A stretch of DNA of 64,000 nt from Pseudoalteromonas sp. MEBiC 03607 (GCF_004792295.1 NZ_SRRY01000001.1:1870501-1934500); one strand, 5' to 3'; shown: positions 17,150 to 25,557, counted from the stretch's first letter. Numbers and translations: made by a program. Notes: generated by a model from the sequence alone, not told the origin.

Positions 17150-18247
17150 CTAAAAGTACATCTCAGTTAATGACTTACAGACTCCATCAACCCCTGGAAA
17201 AAGAGTTGAAGCTGTAATACCCATGATTTCTAGATCTTTCATTACTGTGGCTCTTTCGGAGTGGGGGATATCAAAGACAGTTAAGTATCTTTTGTTGTTT
17301 CTATTCTCATAGAAACGTATGAAGCGCTCAATGCTATAGACATTACTAAATGTAACGAGAGATTGTTGAGGAAGTACTCTGGGGTTGCCTCTTGTAACTA
17401 GATTAAAAAGACAAAATGAAGGGCGAGGATCTTCTAACGCAATAGCACGTTCAGGGCCGCTGAGCTCCCACTCTCGACTATCAAACATAAATATTCTTGA
17501 AGCCCCGCTTGCATCACCCTTAGGCACAGACTGAAATGCGAAATAGGCAGCGACAAATGGGGAGTTTGACCAATCGAGTAAAGGCGTTGGATAACCATGA
17601 TGCTGAGCCAAAAATATAAGCTCCGTGTGTTCCTCTGAACTAGCAAAGTCAAATTTGCGGTTTATTGTGGCCGCTATGTGTCGGTGCAAAACAGGAAGAT
17701 CCTCTTTGGCGTACCTCTGTAAATTTCTACGACCCTGTCTATGAAAATAGGTCTTAAGTGCAAAACTACTGTCGTGTTGACCTCTAAAAATCATCTCGTC
17801 GTTTGCATGTTTCGACTGTAGTGCTATCTCTTTAAACTGATTCCAAGTAATCGTGGCATGAGCATCGCTGGCTTCACATTGTTCGGCATTATACAAAGTA
17901 CCGCTGCCTATGGTTTCAACATCTGTATCCCAACGTGCTGTTAAGTTACCAGCTTCATCAATTTCTGCACTAACATTAATTTCGGTTGGCATTAAGGATT
18001 GAGCTTGTTCTGCTGAGAGGGTATCGCCGGGGAGCAAATTAGGAATAACATTGAATGCTTTTCCACTAAGAGTATTTTCTGTTTTTGTTAAGAGTAAGTC
18101 GCATGAAAATGACGCTCGATCGGAACCGTATTCATAAACTGTAAGAAAACCTCTATCTAATCTATCGGAGTCAATATTGAGCTGTACGAGGCCATCATTA
18201 GTACCTTTAATTTCGCCAATCCACTGACCCCAAAATTGTTCATTCAT
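17150..18247 (-). CDS. FRG-domain protein
   Basis: This 365-aa protein ends with an FRG domain: IFRGQHDSSFALK at about 153-165, then LAQHHGYPTPLLDWSNSP at about 213-230 and AAYFAF. The name motif Phe-Arg-Gly and the H-x-x-x-P-T-x-L-L-D-W block are intact. The first 125 residues form an extra beta-rich region (WGQWIGEIKGTNDG, then SFSCDLLLTKTENTLSGKAF) that is not part of the FRG domain. FRG proteins are often found in defence islands and prophages, but their biochemistry is not settled. The ATG start at 18247 was preferred over a TTG five codons upstream. Base use is A+T-richer than the rest of the island, consistent with cargo. Confidence 0.85.
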   Translation of the reverse strand: MNEQFWGQWIGEIKGTNDGLVQLNIDSDRLDRGFLTVYEYGSDRASFSCDLLLTKTENTLSGKAFNVIPNLLPGDTLSAEQAQSLMPTEINVSAEIDEAGNLTARWDTDVETIGSGTLYNAEQCEASDAHATITWNQFKEIALQSKHANDEMIFRGQHDSSFALKTYFHRQGRRNLQRYAKEDLPVLHRHIAATINRKFDFASSEEHTELIFLAQHHGYPTPLLDWSNSPFVAAYFAFQSVPKGDASGASRIFMFDSREWELSGPERAIALEDPRPSFCLFNLVTRGNPRVLPQQSLVTFSNVYSIERFIRFYENRNNKRYLTVFDIPHSERATVMKDLEIMGITASTLFPGVDGVCKSLTEMYF

Positions 18248-18358
18248 TACAGACTTCACCAATTAGTTATATAACTATATGAATTATAGCTAATTACAAA
18301 GAATGAAGTATACAGTCATAATCAACCAATGGAGATCCATAACTTAAATCTAAATTTA

Positions 18359-18457
18359 CCCTCTTTGCCCCTGTAAACTTTGATGAACCGATTAGTAAAG
18401 TAAACGATTGTAGTCCTAATCGGACCTCAAGGGCTGGCGTTCAATTCCCAAAGAGGG
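18359..18457. repeat. Nested inverted repeats near attR
   Basis: CCCTCTTTG (18359-18367) pairs with CAAAGAGGG (18449-18457), enclosing CCGATTAG (18388-18395) with CTAATCGG (18416-18423). The 99-base outline recalls a tRNA-like fold with GTTCAATTC near its 3' side, but a T-arm stem does not close. It fills much of the gene-free stretch 18248-18571. Confidence 0.4.
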
Positions 18458-18486
18458 AGTTGAACCGAGAAACGAACACAAACAAA

Positions 18487-18512
18487 ATTCGGGGAACCAC
18501 TTCGGGGAACCT
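18487..18512 (+). repeat. Right pair of TTCGGGGAACC repeats
   Basis: Two direct copies start at 18488 and 18501. Over the 26 bases this block differs from the left-end block at two spacer bases only. It ends 61 bases before attR, mirroring the left side. Confidence 0.6.
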
Positions 18513-18573
18513 AGATACACAAAAAGCTAACAAATTAGGCAATTAAAGGGCTATAAGACAACAAGAGGTAACC

Positions 18574-18591
18574 TCCCCCCAGCTCCACCAA
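18574..18591 (+). repeat. attR, right 18-bp direct repeat
   Basis: An exact second copy of the tmRNA 3' terminal sequence including the CCA. The chromosome resumes immediately after it with the native ssrA terminator. Confidence 0.9.
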
Positions 18592-18596
18592 ATATG

Positions 18597-18628
18597 AAAA
18601 AGGCTGCTCTCAGAGCAGCCTTTTTTAT
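18597..18628. terminator. Native ssrA terminator, displaced; also bidirectional
   Basis: GGCTGCTC and GAGCAGCC close an 8-bp stem (18603-18610 with 18614-18621) followed by TTTTTT and preceded by an A-run. It sits 12 bases past the attR core, where the ssrA terminator would lie before the island inserted. It can now end the minus-strand cassette whose last gene stops at 18689. Confidence 0.8.
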
Positions 18629-18688
18629 TGCGTATTTTTTGTTTTGAAACCAGCTAATACGTAGAAGAGTAATGACAATTTCAAAGAC

Positions 18689-21600
18689 TCATACTCTTAT
18701 TACTACTCGTTCCCCAGATTCATTAGATAATGTAATTAATGTTAAAAACAGTGGTGTTTCTAGTTCAATGGCATCTTCTAAAAGTAGAAATAACAACAGT
18801 AATCGGGTATTGATCCCTGCGGTGCCCCAGCCTAACTTTGACCAAAAGTCATCAAATGCATTTTTTAATATCCCATTTACATCAATCCAATAATCTAAGT
18901 CTTTTTCCAGTGTGTTAGAGAGAAATAATAACCTATTATTCAAATCTTTTATTGCGTTTTCTTGGACTGAATTAGCTTCAAATAAATTTATTGATTCCCT
19001 TATTTTTGAAAGTGTGGCAGGAAACCTTTTTAACGCCATAGCAGCTGCGCCTATCTTTTCAAGTTGGCGTTGAATGCCAAGCCATGATTCAAATTTATGT
19101 GCCCCATAACCTACATCTCTTATATCCGCTAAATAAAATTTATAATCATTCAATTTACTTAGTTCGGTTTTTATTTGTTTTATATTGATAGATGTTCCAT
19201 CCTCACCTTCAAATATATGATTAAATAGGTTATTAAAGTCACCAAAACGCTCATCAACTTGAGGGTAAAGCATCAATATATTTAATATACCGTTGTATAC
19301 AATCTTATTCGTTTTTATTAAGTAAGCTAGGTAAATTACAGCCTTTTGAAACAGCTTTCGTTCGCTTAACGTCTCAAATTGACGAAATACTTCTTTTCCG
19401 GATTGCATCGACATCGAGATTTTGCTTTGCGTGTACGGCCCATTCAACTTTAAAGTATATTTTTCCACCGCCGATGAAATTGCACTTTTCGATACAATAG
19501 TTGGAATATTAATAGGTAGGTCTCTAGCCCTTGGGTTATTAGACAAATCTAATGAAGCAAAGAAATCTCTTAGTTCCGATACATCATGAAGTTTGTTATC
19601 TACATTCGCATACTCAAGCCCAATAGCACCGCTAAAATTAGGGTCTTGGGTAGCTTGTGCGACTCCCAACAAAATACTTAGATTAGCCTCTCTACACTCG
19701 CTTAAACCGCTGGCGGTAGCTTTAACCCTATATTCATGTTTTACATACAAATTACCGTTAGCGTCTACATCAATTACCAGGTCAGAGTTTACATCTTTAA
19801 TTTTATTTAGATCATAGCCTATGATGCTTAGACCTAATCGTGTATTACTATTCAAAATAGTTTCTAATCTAGTTGTTAGTGCTATGACCTCGATAACTTT
19901 CTCTTTTGAGAGTGTTTCTATTAAAACAGAAGCCTTTTTCGAATCACCTACAGCCATACAGCAATACATTTCTTCGACCTGAGGAGTTAGTGTGTTTATA
20001 ATTATTTTCAATTTATGAAGCTCAGAAGAAAACTGAGCTTTATTTGATTCAAGACTTAATCCAAGCTTGATATTTGCAGCTTTTTCAAGCTTAGAAAGGA
20101 TATTATTTTTAAACTGCTGATATTTGGTAATGACACGGTCAAAATTGTTTTGTGCATTCTGGTCAAATGAATTTAAAGAGTTAGCTACTTCTTCTCCAAA
20201 TACTGCTAGCGGGCTAAGCTTTTCTCTGGTGGCAGTTTCTACCATTTTTTCGAATTTCTCTGCGTTTTGCGATAATTTTTTTTGTACTTCTTTAATTTTT
20301 ATAGAAAGGTAATCCTCAGCTTTTTCTGCGAGTTCTTTGCCCTTACCTGTTGTAGTAATTGTTTCATCTAAATCGAATATTCCTAAAAGTTGCAAAATGA
20401 TTTTTTGAGCTAATTCATTTGCATCAACTTGAGTAGAGATTATTTTTTTATCGACTTCAGCTTTTAATTGAGTATCAATAAGGCTTTTAGTAACGGTATC
20501 TATGTCTTCTTGTCCAAATAGGAGTTTTGCAATTGGCTTATACCACTTATCTTCACTGACTTGTCCTGTGATTATATCAAGTAGGCTTTGTCCTAAGTTG
20601 CTATTCTCTTCCAAATACTTTACTAATTCATTGCCTTTGCCGAGTAAAATATCTACATATTGTCTCGCCAATGCATCCATCCCTTTTATTTCAGCATCAA
20701 TTGCAGCTTTAAAGGAGTTTTGATGTTGGTTTTCTTCAAGTATTGTTAATAGGATTTCTAATTTTTGTTGGGTATTGCGATAAACAATAAATTCTAAGTC
20801 ACCTCTGAGTTCTTGACTTCGAGTCATAGTAACCCCAGTAGTTGCCTGTATATTAATGAGCTTTCCATCTATATCTGTCGAAGTAGCAAGGGACTTTCCA
20901 ATACCTAACTCACCTGACAATACCAATCCAGAAGTTGCTTTAATTGAGAAAGCTTTGTAGCCTTCAGTTGCCCCAGATAAGGTTACTCTAGATAGTTTTG
21001 TGTCTACATTGGATAAGTTCCAAGGTCTAACTTGTGTTTTCAGCATATTCCAAATAACTTTATGTGTAGGAACAGATTCTTCAACTTGGTAATATGAGTC
21101 AAATTCAATACTGGCCGCTTTATCTAAGCCTACACCCAGTTTTATTAAGTTAACCTTACCTGATGCAGATGCCTCTACTTTGTATCCGGCACGAGCATCA
21201 TGATTGACTACACAATACTTTTCAGGGGTGGGTGCTCCAGGTAATTTTTTTAGTTTATCTTTTTGTACAAGAGAAAGGTAAAATGAAGCAGTTGCATTGA
21301 CATTCAAACCTATATCGACCCAATTTATCGTAGAACTATGCGCTTTTGAAAATTCGATTTCTTCATTTAAACTTTGAATCTGTTCACCGATAGGTGAGTT
21401 TAACTCTTCCCATAAATCAAGCGCATTGATAGCTTTATTGTAAACTTCAGATGCTCTGATCTTATCTGCTTCTTCTGCAGGTATGAGTGCTAGTAGTTGC
21501 TTGGTCTTATTTTTTACATTTTCAGTAATTGAAATGTTCTCAGAGTTTGATACCAAATTGCGTATATCTTCTAATTTAGAGGTAATATCTTGTGTTTCAG

Positions 21601-21697
21601 AGGTAACTGAGTGTATATAATCGATTAACTCATTTATTTGGACAGGAGCTAAAAACCTTTCAGGGACTATTCTATCGAGGGAAGATAAAAGTTTCAT
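18689..21697 (-). CDS. Large hypothetical protein (1002 aa)
   Basis: I do not recognise this protein. It has no signal peptide. From the N-terminus: a helical part (1-130), a beta-rich part (about 135-310, e.g. ATASFYLSLVQKDKL and KASGK-like Ala/Ser/Gly strands), a long charged helical and coiled-coil centre (about 320-640), a second beta-rich part (about 655-790) whose strands recall the first (VKATASGLS against EASASGKVN), and a helical C-terminus with a Leu run (RLLLLFLLLE) near 965. The ATG at 21697 has AAGAGG nine bases upstream, so nine codons of the longer frame are dropped. It ends a three-gene run with the 2-TM protein and the DUF2235 hydrolase and is A+T-rich. Confidence 0.8.
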   Translation of the reverse strand: MKLLSSLDRIVPERFLAPVQINELIDYIHSVTSETQDITSKLEDIRNLVSNSENISITENVKNKTKQLLALIPAEEADKIRASEVYNKAINALDLWEELNSPIGEQIQSLNEEIEFSKAHSSTINWVDIGLNVNATASFYLSLVQKDKLKKLPGAPTPEKYCVVNHDARAGYKVEASASGKVNLIKLGVGLDKAASIEFDSYYQVEESVPTHKVIWNMLKTQVRPWNLSNVDTKLSRVTLSGATEGYKAFSIKATSGLVLSGELGIGKSLATSTDIDGKLINIQATTGVTMTRSQELRGDLEFIVYRNTQQKLEILLTILEENQHQNSFKAAIDAEIKGMDALARQYVDILLGKGNELVKYLEENSNLGQSLLDIITGQVSEDKWYKPIAKLLFGQEDIDTVTKSLIDTQLKAEVDKKIISTQVDANELAQKIILQLLGIFDLDETITTTGKGKELAEKAEDYLSIKIKEVQKKLSQNAEKFEKMVETATREKLSPLAVFGEEVANSLNSFDQNAQNNFDRVITKYQQFKNNILSKLEKAANIKLGLSLESNKAQFSSELHKLKIIINTLTPQVEEMYCCMAVGDSKKASVLIETLSKEKVIEVIALTTRLETILNSNTRLGLSIIGYDLNKIKDVNSDLVIDVDANGNLYVKHEYRVKATASGLSECREANLSILLGVAQATQDPNFSGAIGLEYANVDNKLHDVSELRDFFASLDLSNNPRARDLPINIPTIVSKSAISSAVEKYTLKLNGPYTQSKISMSMQSGKEVFRQFETLSERKLFQKAVIYLAYLIKTNKIVYNGILNILMLYPQVDERFGDFNNLFNHIFEGEDGTSINIKQIKTELSKLNDYKFYLADIRDVGYGAHKFESWLGIQRQLEKIGAAAMALKRFPATLSKIRESINLFEANSVQENAIKDLNNRLLFLSNTLEKDLDYWIDVNGILKNAFDDFWSKLGWGTAGINTRLLLLFLLLEDAIELETPLFLTLITLSNESGERVVIRV

Positions 21698-21868
21698 ATG
21701 TAATTCCTCTTGATTTGTTACCAAAGATGTTCCGTATCTAATGCACTGAAAGTACGTACAACAAATAAGAAATCAACTTAAAAAATCGTATAACAATTAT
21801 TTGTTTTACACTTTCTTAAATCTTATAAGCGTTGAATAAAGTGTTTAATTTATTTTTCGTTTAATTTG

Positions 21869-22756
21869 TTACTCAAGACTAATAGTTTTTATGGCATATC
21901 TAGGTGTTTTAATATCTAGAGCATTCAAGTTTTCACTAACGATAGGGGGAGCTTGTACCTGAATTTTGTATACATCATTTACATATAGGTAGAAGAATAA
22001 AAATGACATAAATAAAATCATTAAACCTATCACCGAAGAGCTAAATTCAATGCCAGTTTTACCTATCTTGAAGGTAGCATTACTGGAACTTTCTGGTTGT
22101 TGAGTTTTTAATTTAAATTGCAAGTACGAAAGGTAAAAACCACCTAGTACAAGAAGAATAACAATAATGAAAATACCTATAGTCATCCAATACTGTAGTT
22201 CATAAGCTTCTTCAGTTACGGTCATTAACTTTTTTTGATGAAGTAATAACTCTCTTTTTAAGCTTACATTAATCGATGGGTTTTCAGTTTCACTCTTGAG
22301 CGTTTCATACTGATAATCTAACTCTGCGGCAGCAATCCTTTCGAAAGGATCTGGCGATTCAGAAGCCATTTCCTTACAGGTCTTGAACTTAGGGTATTTT
22401 TTACAAAAGTCTTTAAAATTAAATGGCTTTATTGTTGGCGATGGAGACGGAATCAATATAGGCAAGCTAGGAACAATCATCTTATCTGGATCGCAGTCAA
22501 CACATATATCGGAGTTATTTGTTAGTGATTTAAAATTAAGAGACTTAATTTGGTCGGGCAAAAGTATTGCTTCATTATTTAATTTCCCTTTTGGAATTAT
22601 TAAAATATTAAATTCTTTATAAAAATCTTGTTCTTTTATTCGTTTTTCGAGCAAGGCACTACTCTCCTGGATATTTTCATTTGCAAAAGAATTGAAAGAA
22701 AAAAGGAGAGGTGTTACGAAAAAGAGCAGAACCAATCTTTTGTGTTTAATTAACAT
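21869..22756 (-). CDS. Exported protein with two membrane spans
   Basis: This 295-aa protein has a signal-like N-terminus (KHKRLVLLFFVTPLLFSF, likely cleavage after A25), a polar region with two pairs of Cys (C85-x-x-C88, C118, C127) and a proline-rich linker (PSLPILIPSPSPTIKP), a helical stretch, and two transmembrane segments (about 190-212 and 241-259). The loop between the spans holds Gln, Ser and Lys and would be cytoplasmic. I do not recognise a family. AAGGAGGT precedes the ATG. It lies 50 bases after the DUF2235 gene, so they are probably co-transcribed. It could be an immunity or membrane partner of that hydrolase, but this is a guess from position. Confidence 0.8.
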   Translation of the reverse strand: MLIKHKRLVLLFFVTPLLFSFNSFANENIQESSALLEKRIKEQDFYKEFNILIIPKGKLNNEAILLPDQIKSLNFKSLTNNSDICVDCDPDKMIVPSLPILIPSPSPTIKPFNFKDFCKKYPKFKTCKEMASESPDPFERIAAAELDYQYETLKSETENPSINVSLKRELLLHQKKLMTVTEEAYELQYWMTIGIFIIVILLVLGGFYLSYLQFKLKTQQPESSSNATFKIGKTGIEFSSSVIGLMILFMSFLFFYLYVNDVYKIQVQAPPIVSENLNALDIKTPRYAIKTISLE

Positions 22757-22806
22757 ATTGACAACCTCCTTGCTAAACTTGAGAGTAAGAGCCTGAAAAA
22801 TAGTGA

Positions 22807-24366
22807 TTAGTTAACTCTCAAAACTTTCACGGTTATAAAACCAACGTTATTGGCCATTTTTGACTTAATGTCATTAGCAAAAAAAGTGAGCTCACCATCT
22901 TTGCTGGCTTTAAACTCGCCATTACAGCCTACAGCTTTTGCTTGATTATCATCTCTTCCTACAGAGCAGCATAAAGTAAACCAGTCAACTGATTTAACTC
23001 GCTTTAATCTGCGAGCAAGCTTTATAGGCAGCTCTTTCCAACCAAGCTGGACAGTGTCAGTATTCCAACCATCGGCATTGCATTTAACGCTGCCATCGCT
23101 CCAAACATCGTCTGCTTGAGAGGTAATTAAATAGACTTCACCTGTTTCTACTAAAATACCTGAGTGATTAAATAGTTTTGATGAATCAACTTCTATCTCA
23201 ATTGATTCATTAACCTCCAATGCAAACCATACTGGTCTTGGGTTATTGCAGTAACTTTTAACTCCGAAGCCATTTATTGGCTCGTCCTTAAAGGCAAAAA
23301 ATACATTGTGCGAGACGTTTGCCAATGACTTAGGGCGGTAATCTTTGTCAAATGCAATTCGTTCGGTAATTGAGTTATGAATAACAGGTTTATGCTTACT
23401 CGATAGCTTATCTTTATCTATTACACAACATAAGCGATCTTCAAGAGTGAGCCAGTCAACAATTGGCCAGCGATCTTGTTGATGATTTTTACCAAGAGCA
23501 GTAGCTTCTCTTTGGAGATCATCAAGTCCAATCATGTTTTTTAACCTTAATGGTAACGCCTTTTGAAGCGCTTTTTCTGAAGGGATTTTTAATTCAGGAT
23601 CTAGCAGGTCAAACATTTTAACTTGGTAAGCAATCCAATTGATAAGATAAGAAAGTGTTAAATCTGATAAGCCATCACGATAATAACCTCCACCGACATC
23701 ACTATGGGCACCTGCAAACCATATCTCAGTGATTCGGGTTTCTTCATAGTTCATTAGTGTTGGTTGAAATGCTTTCCGCTTGTCATCCAAGCTGACGAGG
23801 TGAGTTGCTTGTTTGATTATTTTTGAAATAGTATGCCCATTTTCGAAAACAACTTCATAGTCAGGGCGTTCAGCTTTACTTAAATTAGGCAGGCCGATGC
23901 TAGCCACGGTGTCAAATGCTGCTAAATAAATAAAAGGTGTTGTTTGTTTATTTAATAAGGGGGATTTTTCAATAATTTTTGAACAAAAGCGACGGGCTAG
24001 GGCTGCCCCTCTTGAAAAACCAGTGACAATAACTTGATCGCCTTTTTGATAAACCCGATTAAAGTCATTAATCGCTTTTATCAAAATTGTTCTGACGTCT
24101 TTTTTTTCAGGAGATAGCCCCTGATTAATTAACCGAGACCACCAGTTGCCATAGGTACCAACACCTTGGTAATAGAAGCAGTTATCGATATTACTGTGTG
24201 TTGATGAGCCTCTATATTCATCATCATGTAAATTACCACCTACCATGAAGTGAAATTTCAAAATATTGGTAATATTATCGTCTTCTTTTTTGCCTTTTTT
24301 GACAATTTGTAAGGCGTCTTCAGGCTCGTTGCCAGTGCCATCGAAGTTGAAAATATGAAGTGCCAT
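22807..24366 (-). CDS. DUF2235 (Tle1-like) hydrolase with LecA-like C-terminus
   Basis: This 519-aa protein has the DUF2235 alpha/beta-hydrolase domain of T6SS phospholipases such as Tle1: an oxyanion-hole segment FNFDGTGN (6-13), the nucleophile elbow GFSRGAALARRF with S118, an Asp in AAFDTVASIG (about D152) and a His in WFAGAHSDVGGGY (H221). The C-terminal 120 residues resemble the galactose lectin LecA (PA-IL): an SGILVETGEVYLI strand, then CNGEFKASKDGELTFFANDI and NNVGFITVKV. No VgrG, Hcp or PAAR gene is nearby, so delivery by T6SS is unproven. GGAGGAG lies just before the ATG. It is the first gene of the cassette. Confidence 0.85.
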   Translation of the reverse strand: MALHIFNFDGTGNEPEDALQIVKKGKKEDDNITNILKFHFMVGGNLHDDEYRGSSTHSNIDNCFYYQGVGTYGNWWSRLINQGLSPEKKDVRTILIKAINDFNRVYQKGDQVIVTGFSRGAALARRFCSKIIEKSPLLNKQTTPFIYLAAFDTVASIGLPNLSKAERPDYEVVFENGHTISKIIKQATHLVSLDDKRKAFQPTLMNYEETRITEIWFAGAHSDVGGGYYRDGLSDLTLSYLINWIAYQVKMFDLLDPELKIPSEKALQKALPLRLKNMIGLDDLQREATALGKNHQQDRWPIVDWLTLEDRLCCVIDKDKLSSKHKPVIHNSITERIAFDKDYRPKSLANVSHNVFFAFKDEPINGFGVKSYCNNPRPVWFALEVNESIEIEVDSSKLFNHSGILVETGEVYLITSQADDVWSDGSVKCNADGWNTDTVQLGWKELPIKLARRLKRVKSVDWFTLCCSVGRDDNQAKAVGCNGEFKASKDGELTFFANDIKSKMANNVGFITVKVLRVN

Positions 24367-24579
24367 AACTCCTCCATGAGTAAATGAAACTAGCTAACAG
24401 CTTCGAGACTTCATGAATAGCTATGTATTTAAAGGTTGGTTACAAGTGTAGTTTTAATGTTAAACTTTGCAACTCTGAAATTTCCTATTCTGCTTTCTAA
24501 ACTTTCAATCCCCTGAAAAACAGATGATTTTACTTCTATATTTCATTAGTTGGAACAGCTGGTTGTAAAGAGGCGAAGG

Positions 24580-24612
24580 TATTTTAAAACCCCTCCAAAC
24601 TTTGAAGGGGAG
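24580..24612 (-). terminator. Terminator after the enoyl-CoA hydratase gene
   Basis: CCCCT (24590-24594) and AGGGG (24606-24610) form a short stem followed, on the minus strand, by TTTTAAAAT. The rest of the gap to the DUF2235 start (24367-24635) shows no repeat of the att core and no further gene. Confidence 0.55.
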
Positions 24613-24635
24613 GTGGATTTCTAATTTCTCTGGTA

Positions 24636-25352
24636 TCAAACAACCAACTGAACGGCATCAATAATCGGTTTGTTTTCGATATCTATGGTGTCGATGATGT
24701 GTTTGTGTAGGCGCTTTTTGTGCTCGGCGAAAATAGCGCGTTTTTTATCGAATTGGCTGGCAAATTCGAGGGCGGTATTTAACAAGGTTTCGTTGTCTGG
24801 GCAGGCTTGTTCGATAACATGATCAGCGGCAAGTTCGTCTGCAGTAACACGGCGGCCCGTTAGCATCATCTCGTTAAAACGATAGTCTGGAATGGCTTTT
24901 TTAATGAAGGCGAGCATGCCCGGTAAAAACGGAATTGATAAGTCCACTTCGGGGAAGCAGAAGAAACCACGGTCGCTTTGCATAAACCTAAAATCACAGG
25001 CGCACGATAAAATTGCGCCATTACCAAATGCATGGCCGTTTATCGCTGCGATTACTGGCATTGGGAACAGTAATAGGCGTTTGAATACCGCGTCCATTGA
25101 GTGCATAAAGCCACTTACTTCTGCAAATTTTTGTGTTTTTAATGCGGGCATAAGCCAATCGGTGTCTATGCCTAAACTCCATGATTTTTCGCTGCTTGAA
25201 GTGATCACCAGTGCTTTGTGTTCAGGGTTACTTTCGATTTCGTCAAGGCAAGTTAAAAAGGCCTCTGCAAAAGCAGGATTGTGGCGATTTTCAGCTGTTG
25301 TCATAGTTAATATAGCAACAGATCCTTGTGTACTTACATTCATCAGTGTCAT
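24636..25352 (-). CDS. Enoyl-CoA hydratase/isomerase family protein
   Basis: This 238-aa protein has the crotonase fold. The oxyanion-hole segments are recognisable: WSLGIDTDWL near 58-67 and INGHAFGNGAILSCACDFRF near 104-123. The usual catalytic Glu pair is not clear (position of the second is occupied in PEVDLSIPF), so it may be an isomerase or a hydratase of a variant type. It acts on a CoA thioester in the cytoplasm; the pathway is unknown. It stands alone on the minus strand, with its own terminator and an AAAGG ribosome site. Confidence 0.87.
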   Translation of the reverse strand: MTLMNVSTQGSVAILTMTTAENRHNPAFAEAFLTCLDEIESNPEHKALVITSSSEKSWSLGIDTDWLMPALKTQKFAEVSGFMHSMDAVFKRLLLFPMPVIAAINGHAFGNGAILSCACDFRFMQSDRGFFCFPEVDLSIPFLPGMLAFIKKAIPDYRFNEMMLTGRRVTADELAADHVIEQACPDNETLLNTALEFASQFDKKRAIFAEHKKRLHKHIIDTIDIENKPIIDAVQLVV

Positions 25353-25557
25353 GCTGTGCCTTTAATTTTATTGTGTTGTGGGCATAGTTATATACCATCG
25401 GTTTAACAAAATAAACCACAAGTCTGACCAGTTGTGAATTTAGGGGCACTTCTCTTTTGGTTGATATGGTCTTTTAGTCGAAACGATTTTCCAATTTGTC
25501 GCTAATAGTGGTGAGTCATGGTAGCGTTAGATCAAACACACTATTTAAAGCATAACA

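Larger units (their letters stand above)
12995..18591. mobile_element. 5.6-kb integrated island in ssrA
   Basis: The element lies between two identical 18-bp copies of the tmRNA 3' end. Next to attL it encodes a tyrosine integrase read inward, and then, all on the minus strand, a broken Rha-type regulator, a ParB-like protein, a 67-aa unknown, a serine resolvase and an FRG-domain protein. The segment from 13.1 to 17.0 kb is visibly richer in G+C and in codons such as CGA, TCG and CCC than the chromosome, while the FRG gene next to attR is A+T-richer, which suggests separately acquired cargo. There are no capsid, portal, terminase or conjugation genes, so it is a small integrative island or a possible phage satellite. 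Confidence 0.88.

Noticed and set aside
18592..24366. DUF2235 cassette as part of the ssrA island
   Set aside because: It lies outside the attR copy and beyond the native ssrA terminator, and no third att copy is seen up to 24,640. It may be an older insertion, but not of this element.
22807..24366. Calling the DUF2235 protein a T6SS effector
   Set aside because: No VgrG, PAAR, Hcp or adaptor gene is in the window. The family name alone does not prove delivery.
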